This document shows, one piece after another, positions 1-6,741 of a stretch of 34,931 nt of DNA. Positions within the stretch are counted from its first letter, which is position 1; each line of letters opens with the position of its first letter. The position numbers were made by a program, and so were the translations under genes. The notes below the pieces were generated by a model, which made no database searches, was not told where the DNA came from, and was given only the letters and a program-made list of their open reading frames with translations. Origin of the DNA: Ktedonobacteraceae bacterium (GTDB lineage: Bacteria > Chloroflexota > Ktedonobacteria > Ktedonobacterales > Ktedonobacteraceae); contig JAICIM010000004.1 in assembly GCA_025928885.1 (NCBI GenBank), forward strand, positions 1 through 34,931, in the 5' to 3' direction.

Positions 1-437
1 TGGTGGCACAGAGCGTCCAGATCGCCCCTCTCCTTCTGCATACCGGAGTTGCAAGCCTTGAAAACCACGAGCCGCCATATGAAGAGTTTTATCGTGTGCC
101 TGCTGAAACGGCACGACTGGTGAATCAGACAAAAGCAGCCGGGAAGCGGGTCATAGCGGTGGGAACGACGGTCATACGTGCTCTCGAAACGGTGGTCGAT
201 GCCAGTGGCACCGTGCATCCTGGGGAGGGATGGACGCGCGTTATTGTCACCCCACAGCGCGGCATTCGTTCCGTCCATGCTCTGCTCACGGGCCTGCATG
301 AGCCACAAGCTTCGCATTTGTTGATGCTTGAGGCGCTGGCCCCACGAGAACATCTCAAAAAAGCATACCAGGAAGGCTTAGCGCAGGGCTATCTCTGGCA
401 CGAGTTTGGCGATCTACATCTGCTTTTGCCTTATTGA
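1..437 (+). CDS. queA: S-adenosylmethionine:tRNA ribosyltransferase-isomerase, C-terminal part (5' end outside window)
   Basis: QueA transfers and isomerises the ribosyl part of SAM onto 7-aminomethyl-deazaguanine in tRNA, giving epoxyqueuosine, in the cytosol. The visible 144 residues match the family C-terminal half: an ENHEPPYEEFYRVP segment, then INQTKAAGGRVIAVGTT-like text (here VNQTKAAGKRVIAVGTT), a VHPGEGWT stretch, LLTGLHEP, an LMLEALAPRE segment and a terminal YLWHEFGDLHLLL. The frame is open at the left edge, so the first GTG at base 3 is not a credible start. The stop codon TGA (435-437) coincides with the right end of the downstream IS element, so the last residue and the stop were probably supplied by the insertion. 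The N-terminal half is not visible. Confidence 0.9.
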   Translation, partial: VAQSVQIAPLLLHTGVASLENHEPPYEEFYRVPAETARLVNQTKAAGKRVIAVGTTVIRALETVVDASGTVHPGEGWTRVIVTPQRGIRSVHALLTGLHEPQASHLLMLEALAPREHLKKAYQEGLAQGYLWHEFGDLHLLLPY

Positions 438-600
438 CACTTCCCCGGCTGAAGCGCGGGGAATTCTTCTTTCACTCAGCCACCTTGCCCGTTGTCGGCT
501 TGCGCCGAGAACTGGTAGAGGGTGGCTGTCCAGAAGCGTTGTCTCCACCCGCTGATGGAGCCGTTTCTGTCTGCCCGACAGTACGGGATGCTTTGGCTAA
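434..600 (-). ncRNA. Predicted omega (guide) RNA scaffold at the right end of the tnpB element
   Basis: TnpB elements make a guide RNA from the 3' end of tnpB through the right end, with the guide taken from flanking DNA. Here that scaffold would cover the tnpB tail and the right-end hairpin (441-463). The guide would be minus-strand sequence just past 434, that is, the complement of the queA 3' end. The upstream limit is a guess. Only the hairpin and the terminal TCAA are directly visible. Confidence 0.35.
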
Positions 601-1674
601 AATGTTCAGAGCCGCGTTGTGGTCGCGATCAAGCACCACCCCACAGGAAGGACAGATGTGTGTCCTGATGGAGAGTGATTTCTTGACGCGTGCGCCACAT
701 GCGCTACAGTCTTGCGTGGTGTAGGCAGGCTCGACCCCGATCACCGGGATCTCATGGATCGCTCCATAATACTGCAACCAGAGAATGAAGCGCCCCCAGG
801 AGGCGTCACTGATCGACTTTGCCAGTTTCCTGTTTTTCACCAGATTGGCTATCCTCAGTTGCTCGTAGGCAAGCAGGTCGTGAGACGTGACAAGCGCGTT
901 CGCCGTTTTCCTGGCGAAATCTTCGCGCTGCCGACTGACTTTGAGATAGCCTTTTGCCAGCTTTTTCCTGGCCTTTTTCCGGTTCGCCGATTGCTTTTGT
1001 GTGCGAGAGAGACGACGGTGCAAGCGTTTGAGCTTCCTCTCAGCTTTGCGCAAATGGCGTGGGTTGGCAACGGTGTTGCCCTCGCTATCGGTCAAGAATG
1101 CCTTGAGGCCCAGATCAATGCCAGTCGCTTTGCCAGTGGGAACATGCTGCACGCGCCGAGAGGCATGCACCAGGAACTGGCAGAAATAGCCATCTGCGCG
1201 ACGAATGAGGCGTACTCGCTTGATCTGCTTGAGAGGGAACGTTTCGATGTCGCGGGTGCCAACGAGCCGGAGCCGCCCGATGTGGCAACCATCGGTGAAG
1301 GTGATATGGCGTCCATCTGGCTCGAAACGGTAGCCCGTTTGCTTATACTCCACGCTGCGGCAATCGTGTTGAAACTGCGGGTAGCCTTTTTTCCCCGGCT
1401 TGTGGTTGCGGCAGTTCTCATAGAAGCGAGAGATCGCCGCCCATGCTCGATCAGCGGCAGACTGCCGGGCTTGCGAGTTCAATGCTCTGGCAAAAGGATA
1501 TGATGACGCAAGCTCGGCGCAATAGCATTGCAAATCATTTCTGTTGATGCCACGAGTCTGCATCCAGAGGCGCAAGCATGTGTTGCGCACAAATTGTGTG
1601 GTCCTGATCGCCTCCTCGATGGCGCTATACTGGGCGTTGGTCCCGTCGAGCTTATACTCGTACATCACGGTCAT
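472..1674 (-). CDS. tnpB: RNA-guided endonuclease TnpB (IS200/IS605 OrfB)
   Basis: A full-length 400-residue TnpB. The RuvC-like nuclease parts are all visible: GIDLGLK with D187, LLAYEQL with E271, and LDRDHNAALNI with D349/D351. A four-cysteine zinc ribbon (CSAC at 323-326, CPSC at 341-344) sits between the second and third motifs, and a Lys/Arg-rich helix (about 208-250) lies after motif I. Family knowledge: TnpB is guided by an RNA made from the element's right end and cuts matching DNA next to a TAM, which helps retain the element. The start is supported by GAGGAG a few bases upstream of ATG (1674). It looks intact, with no frameshift. The tail after residue 365 is low-complexity and probably overlaps the guide RNA scaffold. 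Confidence 0.93.
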   Translation of the reverse strand: MTVMYEYKLDGTNAQYSAIEEAIRTTQFVRNTCLRLWMQTRGINRNDLQCYCAELASSYPFARALNSQARQSAADRAWAAISRFYENCRNHKPGKKGYPQFQHDCRSVEYKQTGYRFEPDGRHITFTDGCHIGRLRLVGTRDIETFPLKQIKRVRLIRRADGYFCQFLVHASRRVQHVPTGKATGIDLGLKAFLTDSEGNTVANPRHLRKAERKLKRLHRRLSRTQKQSANRKKARKKLAKGYLKVSRQREDFARKTANALVTSHDLLAYEQLRIANLVKNRKLAKSISDASWGRFILWLQYYGAIHEIPVIGVEPAYTTQDCSACGARVKKSLSIRTHICPSCGVVLDRDHNAALNILAKASRTVGQTETAPSAGGDNASGQPPSTSSRRKPTTGKVAE

Positions 1675-1751
1675 GACTTGCTCCTCTCTGGAATGTGTGA
1701 TACAGTATACACCTCAATAGGGACGTATGTCAAATAGGAAAGAAGAGTACT

Positions 1752-1949
1752 ATGCGCAAAGAACGGATCAATATATACATTACTGAGCGACAACGAAGAC
1801 AATTAGAGAAAAGGAGTGTTCAGGAAGATTTACCAATGGCTGAAATTATGAGAAGGGCATTAGATACGTATCTCGCCTGGGATGATCCGAGCTATCAACC
1901 GTCTCCTCCACTGCCCCAAACAAGAAAGGCCAGTTCATCCCCGGTATGA
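1752..1949 (+). CDS. Small ribbon-helix-helix (CopG/Arc-like) DNA-binding protein
   Basis: A 65-residue protein. Residues 1-45 have the RHH pattern: a basic beta strand (RKERINIYIT), helix 1 (ERQRRQLEKRSVQED) and helix 2 after LPMAEIMRRALDTYL. The rest is a Ser/Pro-rich tail. AGGAAAG lies 8-15 bases before the ATG. Such proteins dimerise and bind operators, often as antitoxins or small autoregulators, but no toxin partner is adjacent. It sits just outside the left end of the tnpB element. If the element is removed, its ATG lies about 22 bases after queA, so it probably belonged to the queA transcript. The stop codon falls in the loop of a 17-bp terminator-like hairpin. The fold is fairly clear, the role unknown. 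Confidence 0.72.
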   Translation: MRKERINIYITERQRRQLEKRSVQEDLPMAEIMRRALDTYLAWDDPSYQPSPPLPQTRKASSSPV

Positions 1950-1969
1950 ATGACCGGGGATGAACTGGC
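1929..1969. terminator. 17-bp perfect hairpin between convergent genes (RHH gene and comM)
   Basis: Bases 1929-1945 pair perfectly with 1953-1969 around a 7-base loop (1946-1952). The loop contains the TGA stop of the RHH gene. It lies between convergent transcription units, so it may serve both as a stem that stops transcription. There is no long T run on either side, so intrinsic termination is not certain. Confidence 0.6.
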
Positions 1970-2058
1970 TCGGTTTCTGTAAACGAGCAAGCCAATTGCC
2001 TATTGTAGCAACGATGCCGCTAAAGTGCGGCATCAACAGCGCGGCAGCAGCAACAGGG

Positions 2059-3582
2059 CTACATACCGGCTCTGGGTCTATACTGTACGGCCTCTGCAAC
2101 ATGGTTGGCGGCGATTACATCGCTTCCGGCAAGATCGGCAATGCTCCTTGCCAGCTTCAACACGCGATGAAAGGCACGAGCCGAAAGGTGCAATTGTTGC
2201 ATGGCCGCTTTCAGCAGCTTCTCTCCGGTGGCATCAACCTGGCAAAAATCGCGGACTTCTGCCGGTCCCATCTCCGCATTACTGGTCATTTTTGTACCGT
2301 GAAAACGCTGTAGCTGCCGCTCTCGCGCTGCCTGGACGCGCCCACGAACGGTCTTCGAGTTCTCAACCTGCCGCTTATCGGCCAACTTCTCATAATCCAC
2401 CCGTGGGACTTCAGCATGAATATCGATACGATCCAACAACGGACCGCTGATACGCTTCTGATAGCGAGCAATTGCCGTTGCTGAACAGGTACATTCTTTG
2501 ATGGGGTCACCATAAAAACCACAGGGACAGGGGTTCATGGCGGCCACCAACATAAAATTGGCGGGATAGGTAATCGTTCCCTGAGCACGTGAGATGGTCA
2601 CAACCTTATCTTCCAGCGGCTGGCGCAGCACCTCCAGCACATTCTTGCCAAATTCTGGCAGTTCATCGAGAAAGAGGACGCCGCGATGAGAGAGGCTGAT
2701 CTCGCCCGGGCGTGGGATGCGTCCCCCACCAACCAGACCGGCATGGCTGATCGTATGGTGAGGCGCTCGAAAGGGACGCTGTAATACAAGAGGCACCTCC
2801 GCCGGCAACATGCCACTCACACTATAAATCTTCGTGACATCTAAAGCCTCTTCAATCACCATGCGCGGCAAAATGGATGGAGTAGCACGAGCCAGCAACG
2901 TCTTGCCCGAACCGGGAGGGCCGCTCAACAAAATATTATGCCCACCGCTGGCCGCTACCTCCAATGCCCGCTTGACATGCTCCTGCCCACGAATCGCCGC
3001 CATATCCTGAGCATATTCGCCCTCGCTTGCCCGCTCCAGAATAGAGGGATCGCGCTTGAACGGCTCAATCAGCCGCTCACCATTGAGATGTGCCACCAGT
3101 TGCCCCAGCGATTCCACAGGATAGACGGTGATGCCATCTACCAGCGTCGCCTCCATCGCATCCACAGCCGGGACAAAAACCGTTTTGATATGCTTCTCTC
3201 GCGCAACCGCCACCATCGGCAATACCCCATTTGTATGGCGTACACTGCCATCCAGCGATAGCTCACCAAGAAACAGCACCTGCTCCTCTGTTGCCCGAAC
3301 CTGCGCTGAAGCAAGCAATATACCTACGGCTATAGGAAGATCGTACGCAGGGCCTTCTTTGCGCAGGTCCGCTGGCGCCAGATTGACGGTCAGACGTTTG
3401 AAGGGAAAAATGCAGCCGCTATTTTTGATCGCAGCCTTCACGCGCTCTTTTGCTTCATTCACGGCGGCATCGGGCAGGCCGACCATCGTAAAACCAGCCA
3501 TGCCGTTCGAGGTATCCACTTCAACTTCGACCAGAGCACCATCTAAACCGACAACCGCGCAGCTTCGTGCCATCGCCAACAT
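2059..3582 (-). CDS. comM: YifB/ComM family Mg-chelatase-like AAA+ ATPase
   Basis: A 507-residue ComM/YifB protein. ComM is a hexameric helicase that promotes branch migration during integration of incoming DNA in natural transformation; in many bacteria the function is untested. Domain order: N-terminal Lon-protease-like fold (about 1-175, with the family segment GLPDAAVNEAKERVKAA), AAA+ core with Walker A GPPGSGKT (221-228) and Walker B VLFLDE (302-307), the conserved NPCPCGFYGD motif (350-359) and a C-terminal helical domain (LSARAFHRVLKLARSIADL). The MLAMARS start is preceded by GAGGAGG; an internal ATG at residue 4 is the alternative. A good promoter lies at 3616-3644. The length is normal and the gene appears intact. 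Confidence 0.95.
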   Translation of the reverse strand: MLAMARSCAVVGLDGALVEVEVDTSNGMAGFTMVGLPDAAVNEAKERVKAAIKNSGCIFPFKRLTVNLAPADLRKEGPAYDLPIAVGILLASAQVRATEEQVLFLGELSLDGSVRHTNGVLPMVAVAREKHIKTVFVPAVDAMEATLVDGITVYPVESLGQLVAHLNGERLIEPFKRDPSILERASEGEYAQDMAAIRGQEHVKRALEVAASGGHNILLSGPPGSGKTLLARATPSILPRMVIEEALDVTKIYSVSGMLPAEVPLVLQRPFRAPHHTISHAGLVGGGRIPRPGEISLSHRGVLFLDELPEFGKNVLEVLRQPLEDKVVTISRAQGTITYPANFMLVAAMNPCPCGFYGDPIKECTCSATAIARYQKRISGPLLDRIDIHAEVPRVDYEKLADKRQVENSKTVRGRVQAARERQLQRFHGTKMTSNAEMGPAEVRDFCQVDATGEKLLKAAMQQLHLSARAFHRVLKLARSIADLAGSDVIAANHVAEAVQYRPRAGM

Positions 3583-3615
3583 AAACCCCGTGCCTCCTCA
3601 GTAGTTTCTGCCCTG

Positions 3616-3644
3616 ATTATGCCTGAAAGCTGCACAAAATGCAA
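3616..3644 (-). promoter_or_regulatory. Predicted sigma70-type promoter of comM
   Basis: On the minus strand, TTGCAT (3644-3639), a 17-base spacer and CATAAT (3621-3616), 34 bases before the comM start codon. Confidence 0.6.
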
Positions 3645-3729
3645 TAGTACCAGTACAAATTTCCATCCTCATTACATCAATCTATGATCGAGCTTCTGTT
3701 TATCAATCGATTTCTTGCTCCGACTGCCC

Positions 3730-5016
3730 TCACTCGACTTTCACGCGCAACAGGCGAGGAACGATGGCAGCAATCAACACGGTTGCAACGATACAGGCAA
3801 TGCCGCCACTGATCACGGAAATTTGCGGCGTGACAAAGCCAGCAACCACCCCGGATTCAAATTGTCCCAACATCGGACCACCAACCACAAACATCGCGTT
3901 CACGGCGCTGATGCGACCGCGAAACTCATCGGGGGTCGTCAATTGCACTACCAGACCGCGCAAGATCATGCTGATCATATCGGCAGCGCCTGCCCCCGCC
4001 AGAAAGAGGACCGAGAGCCAGAGCGGCCCCGACACCATCCCAAAAGCGACAATGCACACGCCCCACCCGATGATTGCCAGCACCACGCCAACGCCTTTAT
4101 AGCCAACGCGACCAATCAGGCCCGTCAGCGGCGTCAGCACAAGCGCTCCGATAGAGGTGGCGGCGAGCAGAATACCAAGTCCCTGGGGGCCAACATGCAA
4201 AATATCATTGGCATAGACTGGCAAGAGCGCTTTTGGCGAACCAAAGAAGGTGGCAAAAAAGTCCAGCGAGAGCACAGCCAGAATAATCGGATGCGAACGC
4301 AGAAAGTGGATGCCATCGGTAAACGCCCGCAAACCGGGTTGCGCACGCTTCTCAGCAGGAATAGCAGGTACAACCATCAGCAGAATGGTCGCGATGGCAA
4401 CCCCATATGTGATAACATCGAGCCAGTAGGTGTTGACCAGTCCCAGCCACGCTACGGTATAGCCGCCAAAGGCCGCGCCGATAGCAAATGTCAACTGCAT
4501 CATCACCGAGCTGAGCGAGACCGCGCTTGCCATCTGTGAGCGCGGCACCAGCGTCGGGATAATGGCCTGACGCGTGGGAAACTCGAAGGCCGAGACAGTT
4601 GCAGAGAGCAGCACAACGACATAAATAATCCAGATATTGATCACATGCTGCCAGGTGCAGAGCGCCAGCACAGCCGAGGCAGATGACATCGCAATCTCAA
4701 TCACCAGCAGCATTTTGCGTCGATCAAGCACATCAGCAAAAACGCCACCAACCAGCGAGAACAGCAGGCGCGGGATCGCCTGAAGTAGTCCAATAATGCC
4801 CAGGGCAACAGCGGAATGCGTGAGTTCATAAACCTGCCACGCCACGGCCACTATCTGCATCTGCGTACCAGCGGAAGAGATCAGATAGCCCCAGAACAAC
4901 AGCGCATAATCGCGGTTGCGCAAGACAGCCCAATAAGACGGTGTGGTAGCAATGGGAACGAGGGCAGGATCAACAGCGGAGTCAGGGGAAGTATTTTTCT
5001 GTGGTTCAGCCTTCAT
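3730..5016 (-). CDS. Major facilitator superfamily exporter (EntS/MFS_3-like)
   Basis: A 428-residue protein with about 12 hydrophobic segments after a 30-residue polar N-terminus. The NRDYALLFWGYLISSAGTQM opening, the inter-helix motif GGVFADVLDRRKML (MFS motif A) and the FEFPTRQAIIP segment are typical of the MFS_3/EntS-like exporters of siderophores and drugs. It sits in the cytoplasmic membrane and is expected to be a proton-driven efflux pump; the substrate cannot be read from sequence. The ribosome binding site is weak (ATCGGA before the ATG). It lies 132 bases after the MoaD-like gene on the same strand, possibly with its own promoter in that AT-rich gap. Confidence 0.85.
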   Translation of the reverse strand: MKAEPQKNTSPDSAVDPALVPIATTPSYWAVLRNRDYALLFWGYLISSAGTQMQIVAVAWQVYELTHSAVALGIIGLLQAIPRLLFSLVGGVFADVLDRRKMLLVIEIAMSSASAVLALCTWQHVINIWIIYVVVLLSATVSAFEFPTRQAIIPTLVPRSQMASAVSLSSVMMQLTFAIGAAFGGYTVAWLGLVNTYWLDVITYGVAIATILLMVVPAIPAEKRAQPGLRAFTDGIHFLRSHPIILAVLSLDFFATFFGSPKALLPVYANDILHVGPQGLGILLAATSIGALVLTPLTGLIGRVGYKGVGVVLAIIGWGVCIVAFGMVSGPLWLSVLFLAGAGAADMISMILRGLVVQLTTPDEFRGRISAVNAMFVVGGPMLGQFESGVVAGFVTPQISVISGGIACIVATVLIAAIVPRLLRVKVE

Positions 5017-5148
5017 GCAGTGTCCGATTTCTCTAGCTCAAAAACATGGTTAGATAGAAAACGATACGCTATAACAATACAATATATCATTACTGACGAG
5101 CTTGAGGTGGAGATTATGCTTGCAGACGGCTCGATCAGAAGTAAGGGG

Positions 5149-5439
5149 TTATGTGCCAGAAGTAGCAGGGAGCACAATGATCTCCTGACCTGATTTGAGG
5201 GGCGTTTCCAGACCTTGAGAGCCGGTAATCACGGCATTATTAACAAAGATTTTCACATGATCGCGCACATGCCCTTGCTGCGTGCAGAGGTATTCCCATA
5301 TCGAAGGGTGCTGTTTTTCAAGGAGACTCAAAAGCTGCTCAACCGTTTCAGCCTGCAAAACAATCTGACTCTTGCCACCACTGTACGCGCTCAGCGTTGA
5401 CGGCAGACGCAGCGTCACGACGGGCTTCTCTTTAGACAT
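5149..5439 (-). CDS. MoaD/ThiS-like beta-grasp protein with a non-canonical C-terminus
   Basis: A 96-residue ubiquitin-like protein: LRLPSTLSAYSGGK (strand 1), VEQLLSLLEKQHPSIWEYL (helix), VKIFVNNAVITG (the NG-type turn region) and GQEIIVLPATSGT at the end. MoaD, ThiS and CysO carry sulfur as a thiocarboxylate on a terminal Gly-Gly; here the end is Ser-Gly-Thr, so activation would need trimming or may not occur. GAGGAGC lies 6 bases before the ATG. It is downstream of a thiosulfate sulfurtransferase on the same strand, which suits a sulfur-transfer role, but a terminator hairpin separates the two. The family is recognised with fair confidence; the partner is unknown. Confidence 0.78.
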   Translation of the reverse strand: MSKEKPVVTLRLPSTLSAYSGGKSQIVLQAETVEQLLSLLEKQHPSIWEYLCTQQGHVRDHVKIFVNNAVITGSQGLETPLKSGQEIIVLPATSGT

Positions 5440-5618
5440 ACACGCTCCTCAACATCCCCTCTTGCAAAATATCTCCTCACAAACCAGGTACATACATACT
5501 CTCGTTGACCAGCTATTTGCCCTGTCAACAGCAAAAATGAACCTGACAACTTTTTTCGACTGGGCGCTCTTTGATACTATCTTATCACGATCCATACTGA
5601 AAAAACAACTCTAGACAA

Positions 5619-5662
5619 AGAAAAGATGTACGGCTACCATCAGATATGCGTACATCTTTTCT
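5619..5662 (-). terminator. Intrinsic terminator-like hairpin downstream of the sulfurtransferase gene
   Basis: A 14-bp perfect stem (5619-5632 with 5649-5662) around a 16-base loop. On the minus strand the right arm ends in a T-rich stretch (ATCTTTTCTTTG), fitting termination of the sulfurtransferase transcript before the MoaD-like gene. Confidence 0.65.
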
Positions 5663-5686
5663 CTCTTTTACACCTGACGCTACCAG

Positions 5687-5722
5687 ACGCTAACTGCTAG
5701 CTCAAGAGCCAGCAGTTAGCGT
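5687..5722. repeat. Inverted repeat enclosing the sulfurtransferase stop codon
   Basis: Perfect 12-bp arms at 5687-5698 and 5711-5722. The TAA stop of the sulfurtransferase (minus strand, 5718-5716) is inside the right arm. It may act in RNA 3'-end stability together with the hairpin at 5619-5662. Confidence 0.6.
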
Positions 5723-6567
5723 TCGATGGGTGCGCCGATCAAGCTGCCCCACTCGGTCCAGGAGCCATCGTAGTTGCGGACATTGTTGTAGCCAAGCAGG
5801 TAGTTGAGGACGAACCAGGTATGGCTGCTGCGCTCACCGATGCGGCAATACGCCACCACATTCTTATCGGACGTTACCCCTTTGCCACCATAAATTGCAT
5901 TGAGTTGGTCTGCCGACTTGAAGGTACCATCCTCACGAACCACGCTGGACCAGGGTACATTAGCGGCACCGGGGATGTGTCCACCGCGCTGAGCACCCTC
6001 TTGAGGCAGGTTAGCAGGAGCCAGCAGTTCACCGCTGAACTCGGCAGGGGAGCGCACATCGATCAGAGTGAAGCCCTCTTTGCCAAGCGAGCTGAGGATC
6101 TGATCGCGGAAGGCACGAATATCATTATTGGGTTCGCCCGCTTTGTAGTCAGTGCGAGCATAGGAAGGAACCTCAGTGCTAATTTCGCGCTTGTCAGCCA
6201 GCCATTTTACGCGACCACCATCAAGCAGGCGCACGTCCTTATGGTCGTAGTACTTGAGAATCCAGAGCGCCCAGGCGGCAAACCAGTTATTGTTGTCGCC
6301 ATACAGCACCACCGTTGTATCGTTGCTCACACCCGCACTGCTCAAGAGATCTTCCAGATGCGCCTTATCCAGAGGAGAACGCACAACCTGATCCTGCAAC
6401 TCTTTCTGCCAGTTGAAACCAACGGCACCAGGGATGTGGCCTTGCTCATAGGCTTTCGTGTCTACATCCACCTCAATCAAGCGCACTTTGGGGTCATTGA
6501 GATGTGCCTGGACCCAATCAGCATCTACCAGAACCTCTGGATGAACGTAACCTTTGTTCTCTGACAT
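5716..6567 (-). CDS. Thiosulfate sulfurtransferase, two rhodanese domains
   Basis: A 283-residue tandem rhodanese of the CysA/SseA type that moves sulfane sulfur from thiosulfate to cyanide or a protein acceptor. The N-terminal domain (about 10-130) is the structural copy: the active-loop cysteine is replaced (VVLYGDNNNWFAAW, Asp91). The C-terminal domain (about 165-280) carries the active loop AYCRIGERSSHTWF with C241. The start at 6567 (MSENKGYVHPEVLV) is chosen because GAGGAGAAG lies just upstream; a 13-codon upstream extension has no such site. Its promoter region contains an unusual three-copy repeat (6693-6741). No signal peptide is seen, so it should be cytosolic. Thiosulfate versus 3-mercaptopyruvate specificity is inferred only from the CRIGERS loop. 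Confidence 0.93.
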   Translation of the reverse strand: MSENKGYVHPEVLVDADWVQAHLNDPKVRLIEVDVDTKAYEQGHIPGAVGFNWQKELQDQVVRSPLDKAHLEDLLSSAGVSNDTTVVLYGDNNNWFAAWALWILKYYDHKDVRLLDGGRVKWLADKREISTEVPSYARTDYKAGEPNNDIRAFRDQILSSLGKEGFTLIDVRSPAEFSGELLAPANLPQEGAQRGGHIPGAANVPWSSVVREDGTFKSADQLNAIYGGKGVTSDKNVVAYCRIGERSSHTWFVLNYLLGYNNVRNYDGSWTEWGSLIGAPIER

Positions 6568-6679
6568 TTTCTTCTCCTCAAAACCGTAAGTCAAATAGAA
6601 ATACACGCGATGTACCGGTATTTATCGGCAGACCTTCCAACCCGGTGTAAACGCTCTACTGCCTGCTCCGATTATTATC

Positions 6680-6708
6680 AACATACCACATTTGAATCAT
6701 AATTGCAA
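6680..6708 (-). promoter_or_regulatory. Predicted promoter of the sulfurtransferase gene
   Basis: On the minus strand TTGCAA (6708-6703), a 17-base spacer and TATGTT (6685-6680). The -35 and spacer coincide with one copy of the repeated 16-mer TTGCAATTATGATTCA. Confidence 0.55.
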
Positions 6709-6741
6709 GTTATTTGAATCATAATTTGCAATTATGATTCA
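6693..6741. promoter_or_regulatory. Three-copy operator-like repeat (16-mer TTGCAATTATGATTCA)
   Basis: Copy A is on the minus strand at 6708-6693. Copy B is on the minus strand at 6731-6715 with one extra base. Copy C is on the plus strand at 6726-6741. B and C form a perfect 12-bp inverted repeat (6715-6726 and 6730-6741, spacer TGC). Copy A overlaps the -35 and spacer of the predicted sulfurtransferase promoter; the B/C palindrome lies just upstream and touches the stop codon of the ABC ATPase gene. The AT-rich dyad resembles Fur-family (Fur/Zur/PerR) boxes in style, but no regulator is assigned. Confidence 0.65.

Larger units (their letters stand above)
434..1728 (-). mobile_element. IS200/IS605-type element carrying only tnpB
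   Basis: The element is read on the minus strand: left end near 1728, tnpB, right end at 434. The right end holds a hairpin (441-447 pairing with 457-463, loop 448-456) and finishes in TCAA (minus strand, 437-434), like the right cleavage tetranucleotide of IS608. Near the left end is a hairpin at 1695-1712 whose stem (GTGT and ATAC against GTATACAC) has one bulged G, a typical trait of IS605-family left ends. No tnpA (Y1 transposase) is present, so it would need one in trans. The left boundary at 1728 is an inference: cutting after minus-strand TTTGAC (1734-1729) restores a queA stop (TAG) on rejoining. The right boundary is the better supported of the two. Confidence 0.65.

Noticed and set aside
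712-1503. 263-residue plus-strand open frame opposite tnpB
   Set aside because: It is the antisense shadow of a clear TnpB gene; no family resemblance and no ribosome binding site.
3715-4539. 274-residue plus-strand open frame opposite the MFS gene
   Set aside because: His/Gln/Asn-rich text from antisense reading of membrane codons; the minus-strand transporter is unambiguous.
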